From: Streptomyces sp. CBMA123
GTDB lineage: Bacteria > Actinomycetota > Actinomycetes > Streptomycetales > Streptomycetaceae
Direction: 5' to 3'
DNA length: 64,000 bases
NCBI RefSeq assembly: GCF_014596465.1
Contig: NZ_MECK01000610.1
Location: forward strand, 53,676-117,675
Part shown: piece by piece, positions 17,689-26,969 of the stretch
How positions within the stretch are numbered: the stretch's first letter is position 1
Layout of the letters: every line of letters starts with the position of its first letter
The notes under the pieces: generated by a model
Databases searched by the model: none
The model's input: the letters and a program-made list of their open reading frames with translations, nothing else
What the model was told of the DNA's origin: nothing
Translations under genes and position numbers: made by a program

Positions 17689-17826
17689 CTCAGTCCTGCC
17701 CGACGGAGTCGTAATCCACAAGTCTTGACTATTGCTCTCGTGCGCCAGGCGCCGGGTCACGGTGTCACGCGGTGTGCCTTCGCCGCCGAAGCGGCGGCAC
17801 CACCAGCTGAGGGCGAATCGTCCTGC

Positions 17827-17862
17827 TTCGGTCCCGGTCGCGCGAAGGCGACCGGGACCGAA
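17827..17862. terminator. Convergent terminator hairpin
   Basis: A perfect 15-bp stem (TTCGGTCCCGGTCGC with its complement) and a 6-base loop lie between the convergent hydrolase and aldo/keto reductase genes. There is no T tract, as is common in actinomycetes. Confidence 0.7.
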
Positions 17863-17914
17863 ACGTGAACGGTGGCTTCGGTCGTGGCTTGTAGGCCGTT
17901 CAGCTACGGGGTGT

Positions 17915-18787
17915 TCAGCGGCCGATGTCGTCCAGCTCGGTCAAGTCCTCATGCGAGAGGGAGAGTCCGGCGCCGGCGATGTTCTCGCGAAGGTGCGCTG
18001 TCGATGACGTGCCGGGGATGAGCAGGATGTTCGGTGATCGCTGCAGCAGCCAGGCCAGTGCGACGGACATCTGTGTCGCCTTCAATCGAGCGGCGACCGC
18101 CGAGAGCGCCGAGGACTGAAGCGGGGTAAAGCCTCCAAGAGGGAAGAAGGGCACGTACGCGACGCCTTCGGTGGCGAGCCGGTCGATGAGCTTGTCGTCG
18201 TGGCGGTGGGCGAGGTTGTACATGTTCTGCACGCACACGATCGGCGCGATGCTCTGTGCCTCGGTGACCTGCCCCTCGGTGGCGTTGCTGACCCCGAGAT
18301 GGCGGATCAGGCCTTGCTGCTGGAGTTCCACGAGCGTCTCGAACGCCTCGGCGAGCGAGCCGGACTGGGGGCCTTCGGCGTTGCCGAGTCGGAGGTTGAC
18401 CAGGTCGAGTACGTCGAGCTGGAGGGACTTGAGGTTGTCGTGGACCTGCTGGCGCAGATCTTCGGGTCGCCGGGCCGTGGGCCAGCCACCCTGTTCGTCT
18501 CGGGTCGCGCCCACCTTGGTCACGATGTGCAGCGACTCGGGATAGGGGTGCAGCGCCTCGCGGATCAACTCGTTGGTGATGCGCGGCCCGTAGGCGTCGC
18601 TGGTGTCGATGTGGGTGATGCCGAGGTCGACCGCTTCACGCAGAACGGCCAGGGCCCCCTCGCGATCGGTGGGCGGCCCCATGACCCACGGGCCGGCCAG
18701 TTGCATGGCGCCGTAGCCGAACCGGGTGACGGTCAAGTCACTCAGAGTCCGGGTACCGCCGGGAAGAGAGAGGGAGGGTGTGCTCAT
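17915..18787 (-). CDS. Aldo/keto reductase, PdxI-like (pyridoxal reductase type)
   Basis: A 290-residue NADPH-dependent oxidoreductase. Close agreement with the E. coli YdbC/PdxI pattern: FGYGAMQLAGPWVMGPP, HIDTSDAYGP, IVTKVGA, LDVLDLVNLRLGN, YVPFFPLGGFTPLQSS and LLQRSPNILLIPGTSS. As in that subgroup, the usual catalytic His segment is replaced by VNLR. PdxI reduces pyridoxal to pyridoxine in vitamin B6 salvage; that assignment here is by family. It is divergent from an HxlR regulator, with operator-like repeats between them. Confidence 0.8.
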   Translation of the reverse strand: MSTPSLSLPGGTRTLSDLTVTRFGYGAMQLAGPWVMGPPTDREGALAVLREAVDLGITHIDTSDAYGPRITNELIREALHPYPESLHIVTKVGATRDEQGGWPTARRPEDLRQQVHDNLKSLQLDVLDLVNLRLGNAEGPQSGSLAEAFETLVELQQQGLIRHLGVSNATEGQVTEAQSIAPIVCVQNMYNLAHRHDDKLIDRLATEGVAYVPFFPLGGFTPLQSSALSAVAARLKATQMSVALAWLLQRSPNILLIPGTSSTAHLRENIAGAGLSLSHEDLTELDDIGR

Positions 18788-18854
18788 CCTGATGCCTTTC
18801 GTCGTGCACTGGGGGGTGGCGCCTGCCGCCTCCCTGCATCAGCATTGGAGAGAA

Positions 18855-18887
18855 ACTTCCTGTCGGGAAGTAGGCACTTCAGAGTGC
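18855..18887. promoter_or_regulatory. Operator-like inverted repeats in the divergent promoter
   Basis: ACTTCC (5-base gap) GGAAGT at 18855-18871 and GCACT (4-base gap) AGTGC at 18874-18887 lie in the 131 bases between the reductase and the HxlR regulator. HxlR proteins commonly bind such sites between divergent genes, so control of both is likely. Confidence 0.55.
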
Positions 18888-18918
18888 GTAACCCACCCAT
18901 CGGTAAGAGGTTCGATCA

Positions 18919-19365
18919 GTGACGACGATGAAGGCGGCCCAGAAGAGGGCCCAGGCCAAGGTGGAGTACGACGCGTTCCTGGCGGGGTGCCCCAGCCGGC
19001 AGCTGCTCGACCGAATCTCGGACAAGTGGGTCGTCCTGATCCTGTGTGCGCTGGGCGGCGACACCAGCCCTGGCCGGCCCGGTGCAGCACACGCAGACGC
19101 TCCGAAGGCGATGCGCTACTCCGAGATCTCTCGTCTTCTGGCCGGAGTCAGCCAGAAGATGCTGACCCAGACGCTACGGTCGCTGGAGCACGATGGCCTG
19201 CTCACCCGTACCGTGACACCAACTGTCCCTGTCACCGTTTCCTACGAGCTGACCGACCTCGGCCTCTCGCTCCACCACATGACGCGCGGGCTCAGAAACT
19301 GGGCGCAAACACACATGGCCGAGGTCCTCGCAAACCGTGAGAACCACGACGCTCGCACCTCCTGA
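18919..19365 (+). CDS. HxlR-family transcriptional regulator
   Basis: A 148-residue regulator. CPSRQLLDRISDKWVVLIL is the HxlR opening with its conserved N-terminal Cys, often a redox or electrophile sensor; MRYSEISRLLAGVSQKMLTQ and LRSLEHDGLLTR form the winged helix. About 15 residues (DTSPGRPGAAHADAPK) are inserted before the recognition region compared with typical members. The start may be GTG 18919 or ATG 18928. It probably controls the divergent reductase. Confidence 0.85.
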   Translation: MTTMKAAQKRAQAKVEYDAFLAGCPSRQLLDRISDKWVVLILCALGGDTSPGRPGAAHADAPKAMRYSEISRLLAGVSQKMLTQTLRSLEHDGLLTRTVTPTVPVTVSYELTDLGLSLHHMTRGLRNWAQTHMAEVLANRENHDARTS

Positions 19366-19520
19366 CGACTCACATCCAACCGTCCAACAGCTCTATGTTC
19401 TCGGCGCTCCACCCTCAACTGCGAAGAGCCGGCATACGGACACGGATACCGTCGGTCATCGCCAGGGGCATCCCCCAGGACCAGCCCGATTCTCCAGAGG
19501 CGCACTCGTCTGCCTGCAAT

Positions 19521-19594
19521 AGTCAAGGAACGGCAAACGCCTTCCAGAGCCGCAGGTCAGAGAGCCTCCTCCCTGCACGCGCGGGGGTCAGCCG
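19521..19594 (+). CRISPR. Relic of a type I-E-like CRISPR leader plus one repeat
   Basis: A 43-base leader-like segment (19521-19563, with GGCAAA and ending CAGGTCAGAGA) abuts a 31-base unit at 19564-19594 that starts GCCTCCTCCC and ends GGGGGTCAGCCG. The unit matches the one at 51239-51269 (opposite strand) at 28 of 31 positions, and the leader matches at the same spacing. No second repeat and no cas gene follow. The internal stem is weakened here by two changes. Confidence 0.5.
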
Positions 19595-19872
19595 GTCGCC
19601 CAGCCACCACCACGAGTTCCCCTCCGGTGCTTGTGGAGAGCCGGGGTGCGATGCCAAGTCGCATGCCCGGTTCGGGAAGCGGCTCCGGGAAACGGACCGG
19701 TCGAAAGACCGGAACCGCACCCGGGGCGACTTCACCGGACGGGTCCGGACGGTGGCCGGGATGCCCGCCGTGCGCCGTGGCCCGGGCCGCGTCCGAGCCG
19801 TCGGGCTCCGAAGGGTGTCAGGTCCGCTCCGTCCTCCAGCGATGACGGCCCGGCGCGGCCCGGGGGCGGCCG

Positions 19873-20349
19873 TCAGGTCCGGTTCTCGGCCTGGAACATC
19901 CAGCTGTGCTTCTCCAGTTCGGCCGTGAGCCCGATCAGCAGGTCCTGGGTGACGGGGTCCGCCGCCGCGGTGTCCTCGATCCGCGCCCGCATCCGCCCGA
20001 TGACGGCGCCGAACGCGTTCACCAGGTACTCGACGACGGCGGTGTCGGCCGTCCAGCCCTCGGGGAAGGCGGGCAGGCTGCTGGACCCGGCGACGGTGGC
20101 GGCCCGCCCGTCGGGGCTGACCCCGATCGCGGCGGCGCGCTCGGCCACGCCGTCGGCGTACTCGCGCGCGGTGGCGACCACCTCGTCCAGCTGGAGGTGG
20201 ACGGAGCGAAAGCGCGGGCCGTAGAGGTTCCAGTGGGCCTGCTTGGCCACCAGGGACAGGTCCAGCAGGTCCACGAGGGTGCCCTGCAGGGCGTGCCCGG
20301 TCGTCTTGCGGTCGGCCTCCGGCAGCGGGCTGCTGATGACGATGCCCAT
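19873..20349 (-). CDS. dps: Dps-family DNA-binding ferritin-like protein
   Basis: A 158-residue protein. The ferritin-like four-helix bundle carries the Dps ferroxidase signature (LSLVAKQAHWNLYGPRF, then QLDEVVATAREYAD). It oxidises and stores iron and protects DNA under starvation or peroxide stress. ATG 20349 is chosen because AGGAGAGC lies just upstream; the open frame extends 29 residues further without family similarity. No long N-terminal basic tail is present. Confidence 0.85.
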   Translation of the reverse strand: MGIVISSPLPEADRKTTGHALQGTLVDLLDLSLVAKQAHWNLYGPRFRSVHLQLDEVVATAREYADGVAERAAAIGVSPDGRAATVAGSSSLPAFPEGWTADTAVVEYLVNAFGAVIGRMRARIEDTAAADPVTQDLLIGLTAELEKHSWMFQAENRT

Positions 20350-20602
20350 GGTGCTGCTCTCCTTCGGTCGGGGGGAGCCGTCGGTCGGCCCCCGCGGATC
20401 ATCCGGCGGCTTCCCTCCTTCGCCGGTCGGAAACACCTGTTCGGCCTGTTCGGCCTGTTCGGCCGACGGCTCCGGGACGCACCGGACGGGGATGCCGGCG
20501 CTTCGACGGGTTCGACAGGCTTGTCCGGCCGCTGCGGGGGCAGTCGCGCAACGGCGCCCGCTGCGGCGCGCCGGGGTTGGACGGGCCGAAGGGCGGTGCG
20601 GG

Positions 20603-22618
20603 GTGGCGACGGTGACGGAGCGAAGCGCGGAGCCGGAGGGCGGTGCGGAGCAGGCGGACGTGCCGGAGCGTTTCGGCTACCGGGTGAAGCGGCTGCTGCT
20701 CGGGCCGCCCCTGGTCACGGCGCGGCTGCGGGACGAGACGCTGTCCAAGCCGGTGGCCCTGGGAGTCCTCGCGCCCGACTGCATCAGCTCCAGTGCGTAC
20801 GGCACCGAGCAGATGCTGACGCAACTCGTCCCGGTGGTGGGGCTGGCGGGCTTCGCCCTGGTGGTACCGGTGACCGGAGTCATCCTGGTGCTACTGCTCC
20901 TGTTGACGCTGTGCTACCGCGACGTCGTCATGACCTACACCCGTGCGGGCGGTTCGTACGTGGTGGCGAGGGAGAACTTCGGCCCCCACGTCGCGCAGGT
21001 CGCGGCGGTGGCCCTGCTGATCGACTACGTGGTGACGGTGGCCGTGCAGGCGGCGGCCGGGACGGACGCGGTCGCCTCGATGCTGCAGCTGCTCTTCCAC
21101 ACCGACCTCGGGGCGGACAAGCTGTGGCTGACGCTGGGCGTCGTCTGCCTGCTGTGCTACGGCAATCTGCGCGGGATCCGGGAGGCGGGCCGGGCGTTCG
21201 CCGTCCCCACCTACCTGTTCGTCCTCGCCGCCGGGCTGACGGTGCTGGTCGGCCTGGTCCGCCTGGCCACCGGGACCCTGCCGCGCCTGGGCGAGGCGGA
21301 CCTGCACGCCGCGGGGGCGGTGCCCGTCGGGGCGCCCGGCGGCGGAGTGCTGATGGGGGCCTCGCTGTTCGTCCTGCTGCGGGCGTTCGCCAACGGCGGC
21401 TCCTCGCTCACCGGGCTGGAGGCCATCTCCAACGGCGTCGGTGCCTTCCGGGAGCCGCGGGGCGCCAACGCCCGCCGCACCCTGGTGATCATGAGCGTCA
21501 CGCTGGGCACCCTGGTGCTCGGCATCTCGGTGCTGGCGTGGCGGACGCACGCGATCCCCTTCGCCTCCGGCAGCCCCACCGTGCTGGCCCAGGAGGCGCA
21601 CCTGGTCTTCGGCCGGAGCGGCTTCGGCCAGGCGATGTTCGCCGCCGTCCAGATCGCCACCGCGCTGATCCTCTACACCGGGGCGAACACCTCCTTCAAC
21701 GGCTTCCCCTTCCTGGCCAGCTTCGTCGCCGAGGACGCCTTCCTGCCCCGCCGGCTCACCATGCGCGGCCACCGCCTCGCCTTCTCCAACGGCATCCTCC
21801 TGCTGACCGCCGTGTCGCTGGTGCTGCTGCTGGTCACCCACGGGAACGTCACCAGGCTCGTCTCGCTCTACGCGATCGGCGTGTTCACCGGATTCGTGAT
21901 GGCCGCCGCGGGGCTGGCCCGCCACCACTGGCGGCGCCGGGAGGCGCACCGGGTGCTCAAGACCGCGATCGGCGCCCTGGCCGCCGTCGCCTCGGCCGCC
22001 GTGGTCGTCGTCTTCGCCGTCACCAAGTTCACCGAAGGAGCCTGGGCCGTCGTACTGGTCTTCCCGCTCGGGGTGTGGGCCCTGATCCGCACCAACGAGC
22101 GCTACCGCGCGGAGCACGAGGCCCTGGACGCCGCGCCCGCCACGGCGTCGACCGCGACCCGGACCCGCAACGTCGTCCTGGTCCTCGTCGACCGCCTCGA
22201 CCTCGCCGTCACCACCGCCCTGCGCTACGCCCACACCCTGCGGCCCGCGCAGCTGCGCGCCGTCCACGTCGCGCTCGACACCGCGCACGCCGATCAGCTG
22301 CGGAAGGCCTGGGCGGCCGGCCCGGCCGCGGACGTGCCGCTCGACCTGGTGGACTGCCCCGACCGGCGGCTGCACCGGGCCATCGCCGACCTCGCCGCCC
22401 GGGTGAGCGCCGACGGCCGCACCGAGGTCACCCTGCTGATCCCGCGCCGCTCCTACGGGCCCGTCGTGGGGCGCCTCCTGCACGCCCGCAGCGGCGACTC
22501 GATCGCCCACGCCGTCAGCCGGCTCCCCCATGTCGCCGCCACCATCGTGCCCTTCGACGTCTCGGCGGCGATCCGCGCGCACCGCTCGGCTCCCGGCGGG
22601 AGGCCCCCGGCCACCTGA
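20603..22618 (+). CDS. APC-superfamily transporter, KimA-like (potassium uptake type)
   Basis: A 671-residue membrane protein with about 12 helices and a cytoplasmic C-terminal domain of about 160 residues. The opening (KRLLLGPPLVTARLRDETLS, KPVALGVLAPDCISSSAYG) is characteristic of the KimA/KUP-like branch rather than amino-acid permeases, as is YTRAGGSYVVARENFG. KimA proteins import K+ with protons and can be inhibited by c-di-AMP; that function is by family. GTG 20603 follows GAAGGG. It is divergent from dps. Confidence 0.75.
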   Translation: MATVTERSAEPEGGAEQADVPERFGYRVKRLLLGPPLVTARLRDETLSKPVALGVLAPDCISSSAYGTEQMLTQLVPVVGLAGFALVVPVTGVILVLLLLLTLCYRDVVMTYTRAGGSYVVARENFGPHVAQVAAVALLIDYVVTVAVQAAAGTDAVASMLQLLFHTDLGADKLWLTLGVVCLLCYGNLRGIREAGRAFAVPTYLFVLAAGLTVLVGLVRLATGTLPRLGEADLHAAGAVPVGAPGGGVLMGASLFVLLRAFANGGSSLTGLEAISNGVGAFREPRGANARRTLVIMSVTLGTLVLGISVLAWRTHAIPFASGSPTVLAQEAHLVFGRSGFGQAMFAAVQIATALILYTGANTSFNGFPFLASFVAEDAFLPRRLTMRGHRLAFSNGILLLTAVSLVLLLVTHGNVTRLVSLYAIGVFTGFVMAAAGLARHHWRRREAHRVLKTAIGALAAVASAAVVVVFAVTKFTEGAWAVVLVFPLGVWALIRTNERYRAEHEALDAAPATASTATRTRNVVLVLVDRLDLAVTTALRYAHTLRPAQLRAVHVALDTAHADQLRKAWAAGPAADVPLDLVDCPDRRLHRAIADLAARVSADGRTEVTLLIPRRSYGPVVGRLLHARSGDSIAHAVSRLPHVAATIVPFDVSAAIRAHRSAPGGRPPAT

Positions 22619-22888
22619 CGGGCGGCGCGGGCGCGACGGGCCGCCGGCCCTGGCCTCAAAGGGGGCTGGGCCCGGAGAACACCAGGACGGGATGCCGCGG
22701 CGGAGCCTCGCCGCCCGGCGGGCGGAGATGGTGCGGGAGGTGAGGGCCTCGGCCGCTCGCGCGGCGGGCGGCCACCGGGCTTCGATGAGGAGCAGGACAG
22801 GAAATCGCCCGCCGGGCCCCGGGGGCAGGCGCTGGCCGACCTCCAGCAGGCCATCTACAACGCCGGCGTCGGCCCGGCCACCTGGCAC

Positions 22889-23230
22889 GTGGACACCGTC
22901 GGGGCCCACCCCGGCGACAGGGTGCAGACCGTCGAGGTGATCGGCGACCTCGACGACGCCCGCCGCGCCCTCGACCAGCGCTTTCCCGGCCAGACCGAGG
23001 TCGTACGCGGCCACGTCACCTCCGACCTCGTCTACCGGCGCGGCCACGACTACCAGCTCGAGGGCGAACTCCAGGCCCTCGACCGACCCGACTTCCAGGT
23101 CTTCAACACCGACCTCGCACCGGACGGCCGCACCACCGTCGGCGTCGTCGGCGACCTCACCGCCGCCCGCACCTACATCGGCGCCCACTACCCCGGCCGC
23201 GCGATCGTCCACGGCAACACCACCCGCTGA
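22889..23230 (+). CDS. Hypothetical protein, 5' end uncertain
   Basis: The frame reads ALADLQQAIYNAGVGPATWH (from 22828) through VEVIGDLDDARRALDQRFPG and DLTAARTYIGAHYPGRAIVH to a TGA at 23228. The only standard start in frame is GTG 22889, giving 113 residues, yet coding-like sequence continues upstream to about 22790 without a start, so the true start may have been lost or shifted. Two similar halves suggest an internal duplication (VIGDLDDAR, VVGDLTAAR). No family is recognised. Confidence 0.5.
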   Translation: MDTVGAHPGDRVQTVEVIGDLDDARRALDQRFPGQTEVVRGHVTSDLVYRRGHDYQLEGELQALDRPDFQVFNTDLAPDGRTTVGVVGDLTAARTYIGAHYPGRAIVHGNTTR

Positions 23231-23260
23231 ACGGCCCCACAAGATGTTGCCCTTGTAGTG

Positions 23261-24037
23261 TCAGCCGCCGAGGCTCTCGGCGACGTGGATGAGTTCCTCG
23301 TCCGAGAGCCGTGGAGGGGCGCCGGTGGCGACGACGAAGGTGTAGGTCCCGTCCGACCACGTCAGCGAACGGGGATCGCCATTGGAGTCCGGGTGCGTGA
23401 TGGTCGCGGGGTGACCCTTGACTGTGACGGCCCGTCCGTCCGGTGGAGCGCTGTTCCGGAGGGTCTGGCTGATGATCAGGTACCCCTGCACGTTGGGCTC
23501 CGTGCCCAGCGTGTACCCGATGGCCCAGGCGGGGGTGTCGGTCGACAGTGGGGCCACACCGGGCAGGTAGACCATCTTGCCTGCTGGGGCCGCGTAGTAG
23601 TTCTCCGGCAAGTACGCGGGCCGGAGGAGGTTGCGCTCGTCGAAGTGGATGGCGGGCTTGCCGGTGGCGTCGCTCAGCGTCCTGGAACCGAGCGGCTTGC
23701 TCAGGTGGGTGGTGATCTGTCCGTAGCCGCCAGGGTCGCAGAAGCCCGGGGGGACCGTGTGCCGCAGGGAGATCTTCACCGCGTTGGCGGACTCGCGCAC
23801 CACGAGCTCGGGTTGCTTCTCGCAGCCCCAGCCGATGCTGAGTGTCAGGGTCCGGCCGTCAGAGCTGACCAGCAGTGGGTAGCCGGCCGCGGGGCCTTCG
23901 TAGACCTTGGTTTCCGGGCCCCGGTTGATCCATGTGGTGATGGCGAACCCGCCACCGAGGACGGCTATGGCGGCTACCGCGGTCAAGCGATTCCGTCGTC
24001 CGCGCTTCGACATCTGGCGGACGGTACTTTGCGTCAC
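23261..24037 (-). CDS. Hypothetical membrane-anchored extracytoplasmic protein
   Basis: A 258-residue protein. A basic N-terminus (MSKRGRRNR) and one membrane segment (LTAVAAIAVLGGGFAITTWI) place the rest outside the cell. Two Cys (GWGCEKQ and GFCDPGGY) could form a disulfide. GTG 24037 is chosen because GGGGAGGGG precedes it by a few bases. No known domain is recognised; the layout resembles many single-pass actinomycete proteins. Confidence 0.65.
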   Translation of the reverse strand: MTQSTVRQMSKRGRRNRLTAVAAIAVLGGGFAITTWINRGPETKVYEGPAAGYPLLVSSDGRTLTLSIGWGCEKQPELVVRESANAVKISLRHTVPPGFCDPGGYGQITTHLSKPLGSRTLSDATGKPAIHFDERNLLRPAYLPENYYAAPAGKMVYLPGVAPLSTDTPAWAIGYTLGTEPNVQGYLIISQTLRNSAPPDGRAVTVKGHPATITHPDSNGDPRSLTWSDGTYTFVVATGAPPRLSDEELIHVAESLGG

Positions 24038-24305
24038 GGCCCCTCCCCGGCAGTCACGGCCATGCTTGCGGCACGGGGTGTGCGAAGTCAAGCGAGCCGG
24101 GATCCGGTACTTATTCGGCAAATCACCGACGGCGCACCGATGTCATTGCCAAGAATGACAAAGCCTTGACGATCATGCTCGAAAGAGTGCCATAAGGGCG
24201 CCCATGGAGCTTTTATCTCCAGTGCGCCGCACTTCGCCCAGCGCTACCGTGCGGGGTGCAACTATCGCTCGCGAAGAATAATTGCATCCCATTCGAGGGG
24301 ACCGA

Positions 24306-24590
24306 ATGGCCCAGAAAAGCAACTCCGGTCGAACGTGGATCATCCTGGCCACTGCCCTGCTGGCATCGATGTCCGCAATCGCTCTGACTCGCCCCGTCTG
24401 CCCTCAGCAGGCCCTCAGCAGGCCTCAGCGGGCAGGCCCTCGCCGGTCTCCTGCGCCCACAACGCCGCGCAGGCGCTCGCCGCAGCTCCCGTCGGCAGGA
24501 AGCGGCGCCCCGACGCATGGCCCGTTCCTGATGAGCCGTCATACCATGTCAGCCGCAGGGGGAACAGGACGCGCCGCACCGTCGTCCTAG
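24306..24590 (+). CDS. Possible small exported protein
   Basis: ATG 24306 follows GAGGGGA and begins MAQKSNSGRTWIILATALLA, a plausible signal or anchor. The rest (Pro/Arg/Ser-rich) looks non-structural, and a CTCAGCAGGCC direct repeat at 24410-24430 may have shifted the frame. The N-terminus may be real and the remainder degenerate. Confidence 0.3.
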   Translation: MAQKSNSGRTWIILATALLASMSAIALTRPVCPQQALSRPQRAGPRRSPAPTTPRRRSPQLPSAGSGAPTHGPFLMSRHTMSAAGGTGRAAPSS

Positions 24591-24639
24591 AGGTGCGGAG
24601 TGCGCCCGCATCGGTTCGATCCAAGGGGGAGTCGCTGTG

Positions 24640-25011
24640 ATGGAATCCTGGCTCGCGGTGGAGACAGGCGGCCCTGACGCCGTGCTCGACCTGCGCGACT
24701 GGCTCGCGGGCGAACCGGCGCTCCGCGGCCGGGTCCGCGTCGGGGAGGCCGCTGCCGGTAGGGGCGAACTCGGGTCGTGGTCCGACACCCTCGTCGTGGC
24801 GCTGGGGGCGGGCAGCGCGCTCACCACGCTCGCCGCCTCGCTCAAGGCGTACCTGAGCCAGCCCCGCACCAGCACCGTCAGGCTCAAGACGGTGAGGCCG
24901 GACGGCACCCGTACCGAGGTGACCGCCGAGCATGTCGCGCGGTCCGACGTCGAGACGGTGCTCAGGGCCGCCCTGCACGGCGACCCGCGGGCCGACGGCG
25001 CCTCGGACTGA
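24640..25011 (+). CDS. EACC1 (effector-associated constant component) protein
   Basis: A 123-residue protein with acidic N-terminal LDLRDWLAGEPALRGRV, a Gly-rich middle and one hydrophobic segment (TLVVALGAGSALTTLAASLK), then a beta-rich tail (TVRLKTVRPDGTRTEVTAEH). This is the pattern of EACC1, an invariant component of actinobacterial NTP-dependent conflict systems that pairs with variable effectors such as caspases and trypsins. AAGGGGGA precedes ATG 24640 (GTG 24637 also possible). Two bases separate it from the caspase gene. Confidence 0.75.
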   Translation: MESWLAVETGGPDAVLDLRDWLAGEPALRGRVRVGEAAAGRGELGSWSDTLVVALGAGSALTTLAASLKAYLSQPRTSTVRLKTVRPDGTRTEVTAEHVARSDVETVLRAALHGDPRADGASD

Positions 25012-25013
25012 CC

Positions 25014-26969
25014 GTGTTCCGGCTTCCCGACGCCGCCCGCTCGTGGGCCGTGCTGATCGGCACCGCGCAGTACTCCCACGAGAGCGGGCTCGCGGACGTG
25101 CCGTCGATCGCGAACAACGTGCTCGACTTCCGTGACGTCCTGATCGAGGGGCAACCGGGTGCCTTCACCCCCGATCGCGTCACCACCGTGTTGGACCCGC
25201 GGCAGCCGAGGGACCTCGGGCTGCCTCTGATGAAGGCGGCGGCCGCCGCCGAGGACGTGCTCCTGGTCTACTACTCCGGTCATGGCCTGATCGGCGACAA
25301 GAAGGGTGAGCTCTTCCTCGCCCTCACCGAGACCGACCAGACCATGCTGTCCCTGACCGCCTGCCCGCTCGACGTGATCAGGGAGGCGTTCCGGGCGAGT
25401 CCGGCCCGTGTCCGGGTGCTCATCCTCGACTGCTGCTTCTCCGGCCGCGCGGTCGCGGGCGGACTGTCGGGGAGCACCTCGTCGGTGGCCGAGCAGTTGG
25501 AGATCGCCGGCGCGTACACGCTGGTCTCGTCGCCGCCCAACTCGCCCTCCCACTTCGAGGAGGGCAAGCGGCACACAGCCTTCACCAGTGAACTCCTCCG
25601 CGCTCTGCGCAATGGAGTCGAGGGCGCCGGCCCGGACGGGGTGACCCTCGGTGTGCTCTTCCCGCACCTGCGGCTCGCACTGCGGTCCAAGGGGTGGCCG
25701 GAGCCGGAGCAGTGCGGCACGGACACCGCCGCGAACCTGATCCTCAGCCGTCCCCGGGGCCGACGCCTCGGCCGGCGGGAACCGGCCGAGGCCGCCGCCG
25801 ACCGGCGGGGACCGGTGACGGAACGGGAGCGCTTCCAGTCCCTCGTCGAGGCCGGCCGACGCCTCGGGCAGGGCGGTCACGCGCGATCGGCCGCTTCGGA
25901 ACTGGGCAACGTCCTCGACGAGATGACGCAGATCCTGGGCTCGGACGACCCGGACACCCTGGCCGGGCGGATCGAGTACGCCCAGTGGCTGGGCGCCGCC
26001 GGCCAGGTCCGCGAGGCACTCGACCTGTCCACGGCGGCGGTGGGCGCGCTGACCCGGGTGCTCGGCGCCGACAACCGGGTGACGCTCGTGGGCCGCGCCC
26101 AACTCGCCCACTGGACCGGGGAGGCCGGGAATCCGGTGGAAGCGGCACGGCTGACCGGCGAAGTGGTCGGCGACCTGACCCGCGCCATCGGACCGGACGA
26201 CCGCGAGACACTGCTGGGCCGCGGCCGGCTCGCCCACTGGATCGGGGTCTCCGGTGACCCGGGCTCCGCCGCGCAGCTGACCGGCCTCCTGGTCACGGAC
26301 CTGCACCGGGTCCTCGGGCCGGAGGACCGCGACACCCTGGTCGGGCGGATCAACCAGGCCCAGTGGACGGGACGGACCGGCCAGGCGCATCAGGCCGTCC
26401 GTCTGCTCGGCACCCTCGTCCCCGACCTGTACTGGCTGCTCGGTGCCGACGACCTCCACACGCTCATCGGCCGGGCCCGGCTCGGCCAGTGGACCGGCCT
26501 GTCCGGTTCGCCGAGAGCCGCCGGCCGGCTCTTCGCGACCGTGGTGCCCGATCTGAGCCGCGTGGCCGGGCGGGACGCCCGCGAGACGCTCCTCGCCCGC
26601 AGCCAGCACGCGCACTGGACCGGCGAGGCCGGCGACCCGAGGGCGGCCATCGCCCTCCTGCGGCAACTCCTCGACGACCTGGACTGGATCCTGGGCGAGC
26701 AGGACCGGATCACCCTGGTCAACCGCGCCCGGCTCGCCCACTGGACGGGCGCGGACGGCGACGTCCGCACGGCGCTGCGGATCTTCCACGAGGTACTGCC
26801 GGAACTGCGCCGGGCCCTCGGCTCCGACCACCCCGAGGTGCGCGCGAACGAGGTGCTGCTGGCGCGCTGGCGCCGCCGGGCGGACCGGAAGCTCAGAGGG
26901 GAGATCCTCTTCGGAAGGGGACGCCGGACCACCGACTGGCGGGGTTGGGGGAAGTGGAACGATGGCTGA
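25014..26969 (+). CDS. Caspase-like peptidase with seven 42-residue helical repeats
   Basis: A 651-residue protein. The N-terminal domain (about 1-245) is a caspase-fold peptidase: FRLPDAARSWAVLIG, catalytic His in LLVYYSGHG, catalytic Cys in ILDCCFSGRA, and TAFTSELLRAL. A linker is followed by TPR-like repeats: seven units of exactly 42 residues with the core R-x-x-L-A-x-W-T-G-x-x-G, and LG-x-D-x-x-x-T-L-x-G between. Such proteins are effectors whose peptidase is released on sensing. GTG 25014 follows EACC1 by two bases; the end overlaps the kinase by eight. Confidence 0.9.
   Translation: MFRLPDAARSWAVLIGTAQYSHESGLADVPSIANNVLDFRDVLIEGQPGAFTPDRVTTVLDPRQPRDLGLPLMKAAAAAEDVLLVYYSGHGLIGDKKGELFLALTETDQTMLSLTACPLDVIREAFRASPARVRVLILDCCFSGRAVAGGLSGSTSSVAEQLEIAGAYTLVSSPPNSPSHFEEGKRHTAFTSELLRALRNGVEGAGPDGVTLGVLFPHLRLALRSKGWPEPEQCGTDTAANLILSRPRGRRLGRREPAEAAADRRGPVTERERFQSLVEAGRRLGQGGHARSAASELGNVLDEMTQILGSDDPDTLAGRIEYAQWLGAAGQVREALDLSTAAVGALTRVLGADNRVTLVGRAQLAHWTGEAGNPVEAARLTGEVVGDLTRAIGPDDRETLLGRGRLAHWIGVSGDPGSAAQLTGLLVTDLHRVLGPEDRDTLVGRINQAQWTGRTGQAHQAVRLLGTLVPDLYWLLGADDLHTLIGRARLGQWTGLSGSPRAAGRLFATVVPDLSRVAGRDARETLLARSQHAHWTGEAGDPRAAIALLRQLLDDLDWILGEQDRITLVNRARLAHWTGADGDVRTALRIFHEVLPELRRALGSDHPEVRANEVLLARWRRRADRKLRGEILFGRGRRTTDWRGWGKWNDG

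Noticed and set aside
20891..23242. 783-codon reverse frame opposite the KimA-like gene
   Set aside because: Antisense shadow of a high-GC membrane-protein gene; low-complexity translation.
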